Of a DNA stretch of 64,000 nt, positions 34,917-44,824 are shown one piece after another. Position 1 is the first letter of the stretch. Every line of letters begins with the position of its first letter. The DNA is taken from assembly GCF_900155965.1 (NCBI RefSeq), contig NZ_FTMG01000007.1, positions 1 through 64,000 on the forward strand, given 5' to 3'. The notes below the pieces were generated by a model. It made no database searches, had not been told where the DNA came from, and worked only from the letters and a program-made list of their open reading frames with translations. The translations under genes were made by a program, and so were the position numbers. Source of the DNA: Mucilaginibacter lappiensis. Its GTDB lineage: Bacteria > Bacteroidota > Bacteroidia > Sphingobacteriales > Sphingobacteriaceae.

Positions 34917-35060
34917 AAGAGAAGCAAGAAATTAGAGCCAAGAATCAAGATAAAAAAGGCAATAAAAAGAAGGGCCGGAAATTAATTTTTCGGCCCTTTT
35001 ATATTTTACGAGGGTTTGTCCTCCTCTTGATTCTTGACTCTTATTTCTTGCCTCTCTCTT
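34917..35060. repeat. fold-back repeat of AAGAATCAAGA-type words with internal terminator
   Basis: Left arm (34919-34950) of GAAGCAAGAAATTAGAGCC and AAGAATCAAGAT words, right arm (35020-35058) of the reverse complementary type (CTTGATTCTTGACTC...TTTCTTGCCTCTC). The terminator hairpin sits in the loop. Related copies at 61346-61505 and 63780-63925. Confidence 0.75.
34971..35000 (+). terminator. terminator after the GlcNAc-kinase-like gene
   Basis: Stem AGGGCCG / CGGCCCT (extended by A-A/T-T pairs) followed by TTTTATATTTT. Confidence 0.8.
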
Positions 35061-35061
35061 C

Positions 35062-35754
35062 CTATCCAATATTCATTTCACCCTGGAATATTTTGCCATA
35101 TTTACGCTTGTCAAACTTATATAATTTGGCAGCGCGATAGGATACGCCTTTTTGTTTCTCATCAAGCTCCTTTAAAAATCCGTAGCTCAGCATTTTCTTA
35201 CGGAAGTTTCGTTTATCCAACTTTTTACTTAAAACGGCTTCATAAAGGGATTGCAGCTGTGTAAGCGTAAATTTTTCGGGCAATAACTCAAAAGCAATTG
35301 GCTGATAATGCAACCTACGGCGGATCTTGTTAAAACCTGTGTTAAATATCTCGCTGTGGTCAAACGCAAGCTTAGGCAATTCATTAACCGGGTGCCAGAA
35401 AGCCTTTTTGGCATACTGGGTAACTGGTCGTAGCTCCTTTTGCCCATTTATACGGATCAGCGCATAATAAGCCACGGTAATAACGCGGCCCTGCGGGTGC
35501 CTGTTTACTTCACCAAAAGTATGAAACTGCTGCATGTGCAAATCGCGCAAGCCGGTAAGCTCGTACAAGATACGTTCGGCAGCATCATCAATACTTTCGT
35601 CCTGTTCCACAATATAACCGGGCAACGCGAGTTCATCTTTATATGGCTCTTCGTTACGTTCAATAAGCAAAATTTTAAGTTCGCCGGCTTCAAAACCAAA
35701 AATTACGCAGTCAATAGAGAATACGGAATCAAACTTGGGTAGCATTACTTCCAA
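35062..35754 (-). CDS. Nudix-like transcriptional regulator (NrtR/AraR type) with degenerate Nudix box
   Basis: N-terminal Nudix fold (VIFGFEAGELKILLIERNEE) and C-terminal winged helix (SLYEAVLSKKLDKRNFRKKM, LKELDEKQKGVSYRAAKLYK). In Bacteroidota such proteins are often sugar-responsive repressors, for example AraR. The Nudix box spans residues 46-68 but reads R61-I62-L63-Y64-E65-L66 where the catalytic signature has R-E-x-x-E-E, so two catalytic acidic positions are lost. I infer a ligand-sensing regulator without hydrolase activity. It is divergent from pfkA, 130 bp away, which makes pfkA and the kinase paralogue possible targets. Confidence 0.85.
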   Translation of the reverse strand: MEVMLPKFDSVFSIDCVIFGFEAGELKILLIERNEEPYKDELALPGYIVEQDESIDDAAERILYELTGLRDLHMQQFHTFGEVNRHPQGRVITVAYYALIRINGQKELRPVTQYAKKAFWHPVNELPKLAFDHSEIFNTGFNKIRRRLHYQPIAFELLPEKFTLTQLQSLYEAVLSKKLDKRNFRKKMLSYGFLKELDEKQKGVSYRAAKLYKFDKRKYGKIFQGEMNIG

Positions 35755-35851
35755 AACTGTACGGGGATTTAAGTTTAATTGTTAAATATATGACCTTAAT
35801 TCCTAATCCAAAAAAAAACAAATAAAATTTAATGGTGTAATTTACACACAC

Positions 35852-35859
35852 TATCTTCG
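35852..35859 (+). promoter_or_regulatory. near-consensus -7 element before pfkA
   Basis: TATCTTCG, one base from TAnnTTTG, 26 bases before the pfkA ATG in the 130-bp divergent spacer shared with the Nudix-like regulator. No clear -33 TTG seen. Confidence 0.4.
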
Positions 35860-35884
35860 TAGCGCAAATCTAAGTAATGTAAAA

Positions 35885-36871
35885 ATGCAGAAAATTTCAA
35901 AAATTGCGGTTTTAACTTCTGGTGGTGATGCACCCGGAATGAATCCCTGTATAAGGGCGGTTGTTAGAACAGCACTATACAACGGCCTCGAGGTTGTTGG
36001 TGTTAGGCAAGGTTACAAAGGGCTTATTGAGAACGATATGTATGATATGCAAAGTCGGTCGGTAAGTAACATACTTAGTTTGGGGGGTACTATTTTAAAA
36101 ACAGCCCGTTGTTTACCTTTTAAAGAAGATGAAGGCATGGCCACTGCCTACAAACACTTAAAGGAACACGGCATTGATGCCCTTGTAGTTATTGGCGGAG
36201 ATGGTACATTTACCGGAGCGCTGCGTTTTTCAAAAAAGTATCCAGACATTTCGGTAATTGGCGTGCCAGGCACCATTGATAACGACCTTTGCGGCTCAAC
36301 CTATACCCTGGGTTTTGATACAGCTACCAATACCGTTATTGAAGCTATTGATAAGATAAGGGATACAGCCGATGCGCATGACCGCCTGTTTTTTATTGAG
36401 GTAATGGGTCGCGATTCTGGCGCAATTGCTTTACGTGCAGGAATCTCCTGCGGTGCCGAGGCTATCCTGCTTCCGGAAAAACAAACAGCTATTGAAGATT
36501 TGATCAAGAATTTGAAGGATGGCTCATCTAACAAAAAATCATCAAGCATTGTTATTGTAGCCGAGGGCGATAAAAATGGCGGCGTATATGATGTAGCCAA
36601 AGCTGTGCAAAAAGAAGTTAAAGATTACGATATTAAAGTAACTATATTAGGCCACTTGCAAAGAGGTGGCAGTCCATCAAGTTTTGACCGTATTTTGGGT
36701 AGCCGTTTGGGCTATGCTGCTGTAAATGCGTTAATTGCGGGCGAAACACAAAAAATGGTAGGTTTACAGGCCAACCATATTCTGCTTACCAGTTTGGAAG
36801 ACGCCCTTAACCACCATGAATTTAAGCTGGAGGCTGATCTTCTGGAAATGGCAGATATATTATCGATATAA
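35885..36871 (+). CDS. pfkA: 6-phosphofructokinase, ATP-dependent
   Basis: Phosphorylates fructose-6-phosphate, the committed step of glycolysis. Motifs: TSGGDAPGMNPCIRAVVR at the N-terminus, VIGGDGTFTGALRFS, PGTIDNDLCGSTYTLGFDTA and IEVMGRDSGAIALRAG. The Gly in PGTIDND (rather than Lys) points to ATP, not PPi, as phosphate donor. 328 aa fits the classical PfkA. It begins a tight operon with a kinase-like paralogue (3-bp gap) and gap (7-bp gap). Confidence 0.96.
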   Translation: MQKISKIAVLTSGGDAPGMNPCIRAVVRTALYNGLEVVGVRQGYKGLIENDMYDMQSRSVSNILSLGGTILKTARCLPFKEDEGMATAYKHLKEHGIDALVVIGGDGTFTGALRFSKKYPDISVIGVPGTIDNDLCGSTYTLGFDTATNTVIEAIDKIRDTADAHDRLFFIEVMGRDSGAIALRAGISCGAEAILLPEKQTAIEDLIKNLKDGSSNKKSSSIVIVAEGDKNGGVYDVAKAVQKEVKDYDIKVTILGHLQRGGSPSSFDRILGSRLGYAAVNALIAGETQKMVGLQANHILLTSLEDALNHHEFKLEADLLEMADILSI

Positions 36872-36874
36872 TAA

Positions 36875-38726
<1,852 letters not shown>

Positions 38727-38756
38727 TCCTGACTCATCAATTTTAAATTTATATAG

Positions 38757-38784
38757 CAAAGCCTGTGGTAAACCGCAGGCTTTG
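38757..38784 (+). terminator. terminator after gap
   Basis: 12-bp stem CAAAGCCTGTGG / CCGCAGGCTTTG with loop TAAA, followed by a T-rich tail. Confidence 0.85.
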
Positions 38785-38838
38785 TTGTTTTGTGGAAAAT
38801 ACCTCCAGTTAACGTAGATATTATAAAACAGGGAACAA

Positions 38839-39141
38839 TTAAATCAGGGAGCCTGCTATCAATAACACTTTTTCTATAGCATTTTCTTTAAGCTGCATAT
38901 ACTTTACTCTTGCCTCATCGTTCAAATATTCATCAAAGCCTTGCTGAGTTGCAAATGTTACAATATGTATTTCATACGGGTTTCCTAAAGCTGTTTCTAT
39001 AACACAATCCGCAGTTGGTCTGACACGGTAAATCAACTCTCCGCTATGTTTATGCAACAAGGGTAATACGTACGATTCAAACAAATTAAACTCGTATTCT
39101 TTATTGTCCCTGATAAATACGATCTGGGTAAAGTAAAGCAT
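38839..39141 (-). CDS. DUF1330-like small protein
   Basis: 100 aa with the alternating strand/helix pattern of dimeric alpha-beta barrel (ferredoxin-like) proteins. Start MLYFTQIVFIRDNKEYEFNL, end EKVLLIAGSLI. Similar in shape to DUF1330/monooxygenase-like proteins, but no diagnostic motif is seen. Its stop is 97 bp from the gap terminator and its start faces the ABC permease gene on the same strand. Confidence 0.7.
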   Translation of the reverse strand: MLYFTQIVFIRDNKEYEFNLFESYVLPLLHKHSGELIYRVRPTADCVIETALGNPYEIHIVTFATQQGFDEYLNDEARVKYMQLKENAIEKVLLIAGSLI

Positions 39142-39179
39142 GTGTTAATAAGGTTTAAATATATAAAAGAGATAAAGAG

Positions 39180-41597
39180 CTACTCCGTTTTTAAACTTTT
39201 AACCGGGTTTGTTAAAGCCGCTTTTACACTCAGATATGATACCGTAGCAAACGCGATCACCATAACTATCAAAAATGGAACAAGAAATAATAAAGGACCA
39301 ATATCAACCCTAAAGGCATAGGTTTGCAACCATTGGTTGATGGCATACCAGGCCAATGGAGCTGAAACTACAAAGGAAATAATCACCAATGCCGCGAAAT
39401 CCTTGTATAGCAGTGTCAGAATGCTGTTCACCGTAGCTCCTAAAACTTTGCGGATCCCGATCTCTTTGGTACGCTGCACAATAGTATATGACACCAGTCC
39501 AAACAAGCCCAGGCAAGCTACAAATATGGCAATACCGGTAAATACGCCGAATACCTGTCCAAAACGTTGGTCGGTTTGGTATTGTTCGTTAAAATACTGA
39601 TCCAGGAAGAAGTAGTCGAACTGATCGCCGGGAAAGAATGCCGCCCATGTTTTTTTGAGGTCGGCAATGGTTTGAGGGAGATTAGTTGTACTTATTTTTA
39701 TCGATACATAACCCCTCACATCAGGGATACAGCGGAAAATGATGGCATCATAAGCATCCCGTAATGATTGCTGATGAAAATTATCAACCACACCCACTAT
39801 CCTATATGCCTGTCCCCAAAAATCAACCTGTTTTCCCAATGCATCTTCAGGCTTGGTGAAGCCCATTTGTTCTGCAGCTTTTTTACTAAGCACCACGCTG
39901 TGAGGATCGTTGCCATAATCTTTGGAGAATTTGCGTCCGGCCACCAGCTTTAAATCATAAGCAGCCAGGTAATCATAGTCGGAGCCAATAATACGATATT
40001 GCTTACCCTGGCTTTGGTCAGCTGTAGTTAATTTAATCCCCCCAGCATTCCAGCCAATTGGCTCTCCCGGAATGGAAGTGGATACTGTTACACTTTTAAC
40101 AACCGATTGCCTTAGGCTTTCCTGTTTAAACGCGCTCATATCACGGTAAAACGAATCGATCTTATTCAATGGTGGTTTAATGATCAGCGTTTGATCGATC
40201 TTCAAACCCAGCTTTTGGTTTTGCATAAACTTCAGCTGCCTGAACACGGTAAGCGAGCCGATCAGCAGGAATATAGAGGCCGCAAACTGAAATACGACCA
40301 TCGCTTTACGCAATACAACTCCTTTTGGCGATGCCAGTATTTTACCCTTCATCACTTCAACAGGCCTGAATGATGATAATACGATGGCGGGGTAAAACCC
40401 GCTGAAGAATGATCCTAATACGAATATGCCCAACATAAATCCCCAGAAAATGGGTTTGGTAAACATATCAAACCCCATTTGTAAGCCAGATACACGCGAA
40501 AAAACAGGAAGGCAGATCAGGATAAACACTATGGCTAACACTATGGCTAATCCATTAAGCAACATGGCTTCCAACATAAACTGGGCAATCAATTGTGCTT
40601 TGGCCGAACCCAATGTTTTACGGACCCCTACTTCCTTGGCACGTCCTATACCACGTGCTGTAGCCAGGTTGATATAATTGATCCAGGCAATAATGATCAC
40701 AAATATAGCTATGCCCAGCATTAAATAAACCGACTTCCCATCCCCGTTGGGCTGAAACTCTATCATCCGGTTAGAGTACAAATGAATATTTTGTACTGAT
40801 TGCAGGGTATAAACAGCATCTTCCCCTGCACTTTTATAGGCATCGTAAACCTTTTTTACAATAGGTATAAATTTACGTTCCAGTATTTTAGGATCTACAC
40901 CAGTTCTAAGTAGTACGTAAGTTTTACAGCCATCATTTAACCATGCATTATCCAGGTTAAAATCTTTATTGGGCGGATTTTCCTTCAGTAAGGTATTGTA
41001 TGATTGTAAAAAATCAAACTTCATGTGAGAATTGACAGGAACATTTTTCATCACACCTGTAATTTTCAAAGGCTTATCATTATTGATAGTTAACGACCGC
41101 CCCACCGGGTCTGTATCATGAAAAAGTTTTTGCGCTACTTCTTCGGATATCACTACCGTATTGGGTTCCTTTAAGGCTGTTTTTGGATCGCCGCTGATTA
41201 GCGGAAACGAAAAAATATTAAAAAACGACTCACTCACATAGTAATCATTGGTGATGGCCATTTTCTGATCTTTGTAATTCGCCAGCACACGGTCAGCACC
41301 CACTATCTTTACAAAGTCTTCTATCTCTGGTAAAGCTGCTTTAAAAGCGTTGCCCGGGGCAAAGGCCCCACCCGCCCATTGTGTACTTAATTTACCATTG
41401 TTATACCTATCCTGATTGATGCGGAAAATACGGTCTTTTTTAGCGTGAAAATTATCAAAGCTTAATTCGAAATTGACGTATTGCAAAATTAAAAGACATG
41501 CCGCCATGCCTATAGCCAAACCAACAATGTTGATGAATGAAAAGGCTTTATGTTTAGACAGATTCCTAAGGGCAACCAACAGGTAATTTTTCAGCAT
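39180..41597 (-). CDS. FtsX/MacB-type ABC transporter permease
   Basis: Two FtsX-like permease modules with large periplasmic domains, 806 aa. The first helix is FSFINIVGLAIGMAACLLIL, then a MacB-like periplasmic part (RIFRINQDRYNNGKLSTQW). Membrane segments follow (YLMLGIAIFVIIIAWINYIN; AMLLNGLAIVLAIVFILICL; FQFAASIFLLIGSLTVFR), and the second module ends with FVVSAPLAWYAINQWLQTY. The motif GRAKEVGVRKTLGSAKAQLI and its second copy KEIGIRKVLGATVNSILTLL mark the coupling helices for an ABC ATPase not encoded here. I use ATG at 41597 (MLKNYLLVAL) rather than the upstream TTG. Confidence 0.93.
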   Translation of the reverse strand: MLKNYLLVALRNLSKHKAFSFINIVGLAIGMAACLLILQYVNFELSFDNFHAKKDRIFRINQDRYNNGKLSTQWAGGAFAPGNAFKAALPEIEDFVKIVGADRVLANYKDQKMAITNDYYVSESFFNIFSFPLISGDPKTALKEPNTVVISEEVAQKLFHDTDPVGRSLTINNDKPLKITGVMKNVPVNSHMKFDFLQSYNTLLKENPPNKDFNLDNAWLNDGCKTYVLLRTGVDPKILERKFIPIVKKVYDAYKSAGEDAVYTLQSVQNIHLYSNRMIEFQPNGDGKSVYLMLGIAIFVIIIAWINYINLATARGIGRAKEVGVRKTLGSAKAQLIAQFMLEAMLLNGLAIVLAIVFILICLPVFSRVSGLQMGFDMFTKPIFWGFMLGIFVLGSFFSGFYPAIVLSSFRPVEVMKGKILASPKGVVLRKAMVVFQFAASIFLLIGSLTVFRQLKFMQNQKLGLKIDQTLIIKPPLNKIDSFYRDMSAFKQESLRQSVVKSVTVSTSIPGEPIGWNAGGIKLTTADQSQGKQYRIIGSDYDYLAAYDLKLVAGRKFSKDYGNDPHSVVLSKKAAEQMGFTKPEDALGKQVDFWGQAYRIVGVVDNFHQQSLRDAYDAIIFRCIPDVRGYVSIKISTTNLPQTIADLKKTWAAFFPGDQFDYFFLDQYFNEQYQTDQRFGQVFGVFTGIAIFVACLGLFGLVSYTIVQRTKEIGIRKVLGATVNSILTLLYKDFAALVIISFVVSAPLAWYAINQWLQTYAFRVDIGPLLFLVPFLIVMVIAFATVSYLSVKAALTNPVKSLKTE

Positions 41598-41777
41598 AAT
41601 CAATTAAGTTTAGGCCATAAATACAGCTAAAAACATACCTCAATTTTAAATCATTGAAGTTCAATTACTTAAAATAAAAACTAATCTACTAACTGTTCGG
41701 ATTCGTTACAATTATTGTTCAGTATTGAACAGAGAAACGCAGGCACATATTACTAAATGTCAGCGATTAAAGAGCGG

Positions 41778-41969
41778 TCACATTAGCTCGCTATCCTTTT
41801 TTTCGTGATAGGTTTTATAGGCAAGGTAAAAGAACAGCAGAGCAGGCAACGCATTCAGCAATACATTTTGAGCATTTACCTCGGGATAAGTTACGATTAC
41901 CTGCACTATTAACAATATGAGCAGCACACCGCCTATAGCGATGTACAGGTAACGAAATTTAGGATTCAT
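41778..41969 (-). CDS. Small two-helix membrane protein
   Basis: 63 aa, two membrane segments (YLYIAIGGVLLILLIVQVIV and LLNALPALLFFYLAYKTY) joined by a short polar loop. Basic N-terminus, charged tail. Family unknown. Stands alone between the permease and glgB. Confidence 0.65.
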   Translation of the reverse strand: MNPKFRYLYIAIGGVLLILLIVQVIVTYPEVNAQNVLLNALPALLFFYLAYKTYHEKKDSELM

Positions 41970-42050
41970 AGGTATTCGGTTAACAATGTAACCGAGCTAA
42001 ACGGGTATTCCCGGTTAATGGTTACATTGTTAATCGATTTTTTTAATCTG

Positions 42051-44201
42051 TTAGCGTTTCAGCTCATATTTGGCAGGTGTGTCTTTCGCTATTTTAAATA
42101 TAGTAGCTCCAAGCGGCGGCAGGGTAATTACGATAGAATTATCCTTACCATGCCACTTTAGAGCTTCGGCGGTTATTTCCTGCGGATTGGTTAAGCCGCT
42201 ACCCCAGAATTTTTTAGCATCAGAGTTAAAAATCTCTTTCCATTGGCCTCCAGCTGGCACACCTATACGGTAATTATGGCGCGGTACAGGGGTCATATTC
42301 AGAATGATCATGATGTCGTCTTTTTCCAGGTGGCCCATGCGTCGGTAAACTAGTATAGAGTCATTGGCATTACCACCGTCTACCCATTCAAACCCGCTAA
42401 AATCAAAGGCTTTCTGATACAGGGCGGGCTCATCACGGTACAGGTGGTTCAGCGCTTTTACTGTTTCGCTCATGCCCTGGTGGTTAGCATATTCCAGCAC
42501 ATGCCATTGTAACGACTGACCAAAGTTCCATTCATCGCCCTGGCCAAATTCAGCCCCCATAAACAGCAGTTTGGTACCCGGATGCGTAAACATATAGCTG
42601 TACATTAAACGCAGATTGGCAAACTGCTGCCACTCATCGCCAGGCATTTTACGCAGCATAGATCCTTTGCCATATACCACCTCATCATGCGAAAAAGGCA
42701 GCATAAAGTTTTCGGTAAAGGCATATATGGTACTAAAAGTAATTTCGTTATGATGATATTTACGATTGATCGGATCTTCGCTAAAGTAGCCTATGGTATC
42801 ATGCATCCATCCCATCATCCATTTCATACCAAACCCTAAACCACCTAAATAAACCGGGCGGCTAACCCCTGTAAATGAGGTAGATTCTTCGGCAATGGTT
42901 TGTACCGATGGGAAGTGACTGTAAACAGCTTCATTAAACTCTTTCAGGAAAGAAACAGCTTCCAGGTTTTCGTTTCCGCCGTAAATATTGGGTTCCCACT
43001 CGCCCTGTTTACGGGAGTAATCCAGGTATAGCATAGAGGCCACCGCGTCTACACGCAGGCCATCGGCATGGTAACGATCGAGCCAGAATAAGGCGTTACT
43101 GATCAGGAAAGCCCTTACCTCATTACGGCCATAGTTGAATATATATGATTTCCAATCCGGGTGAAAGCCTTTGCGATCGTCGGCATGTTCATACAAGTGT
43201 GTACCATCAAATTTGTATAAGGCATGGGCGTCGCCCGGAAAATGTGAAGGTACCCAATCCAGTATTACACCTATACCAGCCTTGTGAAATTCCTCAACCA
43301 GGTACATTAACCCTTTCGGGTCGCCAAAACGTGATGCGGCGGCAAAATATCCGCTGATCTGGTATCCCCAGCTCGGGTAAAACGGCGATTCCATGATCGG
43401 CATCAGCTCTACGTGTGTAAAGCCCATTTCCTTTACATAAGGCACCAGCTTATCGGCCAGTTGGGTATAGGTTAAAAACTCTTCGGGACTCTCCAGGCTG
43501 CGCGCCCATGAACCCGGATGCACCTCATAAACGCTATAAGGCCTATGCAGGCCATTATGTTCATGTCGGTTGGCCATCCAGTCGGCATCCTTCCACTCAT
43601 AATAGGTATCGGCAACAATAGAAGCCGTGCTTGGTGGTACTTCCCAGCGCAACGCAAATGGATCAGCCTTTTCCAGATCCTCACCGCTTGATGCTTTGAT
43701 ATAATATTTATAGGTTTCGCCCACGCCCACATTAGGGATAAAACCCTCCCAGATACCCGACGAGTCCCAGCGGGCATTTAAACTATGCGAACCCCGGTTC
43801 CAGCCATTAAAGTTGGCTATAACCGATACATACTGCGCGTTTGGCGCCCAAACAGAGAAATAGGTGCCAATAACCCCGTTAAATTCCACCACGTGCGAGC
43901 CAAACTTTTCATACAGCTTGTAGTGCTTGCCCGATTTAAATAAACTAATATCAAAATCTGTAAAACGGCTGTACGGCTCCACAGCATTCAGTATCACATG
44001 CGTTTTAAGTGTTGATGGCTTTACTTTTGCCACAAGCGTAGCAGCAACGGCAGGTTTCGATTTTGCAGCGGCCTTTTTAGCTGTTGCAGGCTTTTCTGCC
44101 GGTGTAACTACGTTTTTATCAGCCGCTTTTACGGCTTTCTTCTCTTTTACAGGTTTAGCTTCCGGTAACGGGGTTTCGGTTTTCTTTGTTTGTTTGGCCA
44201 T
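42051..44201 (-). CDS. glgB: 1,4-alpha-glucan branching enzyme (GH13) with Lys/Ala-rich N-terminal extension
   Basis: Makes alpha-1,6 branches in glycogen. Order: CBM48-like module (GTYFSVWAPNAQYVSVIANF), catalytic GH13 barrel with HVELMPIMESPFYPSWGYQ, GVILDWVPSHF, nucleophile Asp in GLRVDAVASM, acid/base Glu in QTIAEESTSF, and the third Asp in FSHDEVVYG, then the all-beta C-terminal domain. Residues 1-75 are a low-complexity Lys/Ala/Thr/Pro-rich segment of unclear role, not found in the catalytic family core. Confidence 0.95.
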   Translation of the reverse strand: MAKQTKKTETPLPEAKPVKEKKAVKAADKNVVTPAEKPATAKKAAAKSKPAVAATLVAKVKPSTLKTHVILNAVEPYSRFTDFDISLFKSGKHYKLYEKFGSHVVEFNGVIGTYFSVWAPNAQYVSVIANFNGWNRGSHSLNARWDSSGIWEGFIPNVGVGETYKYYIKASSGEDLEKADPFALRWEVPPSTASIVADTYYEWKDADWMANRHEHNGLHRPYSVYEVHPGSWARSLESPEEFLTYTQLADKLVPYVKEMGFTHVELMPIMESPFYPSWGYQISGYFAAASRFGDPKGLMYLVEEFHKAGIGVILDWVPSHFPGDAHALYKFDGTHLYEHADDRKGFHPDWKSYIFNYGRNEVRAFLISNALFWLDRYHADGLRVDAVASMLYLDYSRKQGEWEPNIYGGNENLEAVSFLKEFNEAVYSHFPSVQTIAEESTSFTGVSRPVYLGGLGFGMKWMMGWMHDTIGYFSEDPINRKYHHNEITFSTIYAFTENFMLPFSHDEVVYGKGSMLRKMPGDEWQQFANLRLMYSYMFTHPGTKLLFMGAEFGQGDEWNFGQSLQWHVLEYANHQGMSETVKALNHLYRDEPALYQKAFDFSGFEWVDGGNANDSILVYRRMGHLEKDDIMIILNMTPVPRHNYRIGVPAGGQWKEIFNSDAKKFWGSGLTNPQEITAEALKWHGKDNSIVITLPPLGATIFKIAKDTPAKYELKR

Positions 44202-44382
44202 GATGTAATAACCTGTTAAGGTATTTTAGAATAACCCAATGTACGGGAATGTTTGGTTTATATGCTATCAAATATAACAGGATTTGCAAGATTTTGATTT
44301 GATTTAAAAGATTATACTTCGATCCCTTATTTGGTATCATTACCTCTTGCCCTCCGGTGGCCTGAAAAACTTTTTAAACCTT

Positions 44383-44461
44383 TCATTTTAACACTTTTCT
44401 GCTCGAAAAGCGGCTAAAATGGGTCAAAAACTGCTTGAAAAACCCTCATTTTAACACTTTT
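44383..44461. repeat. direct repeat TCATTTTAACACTTTT
   Basis: Two perfect 16-bp copies spaced 63 bp apart (starts 44383 and 44446), in the glgB promoter-side spacer. May be binding sites of a regulator or simple repeat expansion. Confidence 0.65.
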
Positions 44462-44581
44462 TAACAAATTTCAACGTGGTTTTGAGCAGTTTTTAAAACT
44501 TTAAAAAGTATTAATTTATTGATTATCAAATAACTAAATACAAAACGGTTGATTTTTAGCCTTATTTTGTCCTTAACAAAA

Positions 44582-44616
44582 CAGCCCGGTTCTCTCTTTT
44601 GGAGGAAACCGGGCTG
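44582..44616. terminator. hairpin CAGCCCGGTT / AACCGGGCTG
   Basis: 10-bp perfect stem with a 15-nt loop. The minus strand is followed by TTTTGTTAAG, the plus strand by GTGTTTAT. It could work as a bidirectional terminator, but no gene ends right next to it. Confidence 0.55.
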
Positions 44617-44824
44617 GTGTTTATAAAGATACGAAATTTTGAGGAGAGTTCATAGAGCGACTGTGGGAGTGGGCCGGTGATAATACTCACCAAATTCAAT
44701 TATTCTTTCATCATTCAGGTTATTTTAAGGTAACTTGATCAGGTTAAAGATCATTTTATATTTAATCAATAAAACCTCCCTCCTTAAAATAAGAATGATA
44801 ACCTATGAATACCTATAAAATATC

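Larger units (their letters stand above)
44202..44824. other. 623-bp gene-free region between glgB and the Nramp-like gene
   Basis: No coding frame of interest. It holds a repeat of TCATTTTAACACTTTT (44383-44398 and 44446-44461), a related inverted pair AAAAACTGCTTGAAAA / TTTTGAGCAGTTTTT (44426-44441, 44479-44493), a terminator-like hairpin at 44582-44616, and the leader of the Nramp-like gene. No known riboswitch could be recognised in it. Confidence 0.5.

Noticed and set aside
35062..35754. Active ADP-ribose Nudix hydrolase
   Set aside because: The key acidic residues of the Nudix box are replaced (I62, L66), so a regulator is likelier.
44641..44824. Possible riboswitch before the Nramp-like gene
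   Set aside because: I looked for the yybP-ykoY and other known folds and could not recognise one; the repeated CAGGTTA words alone are not enough.
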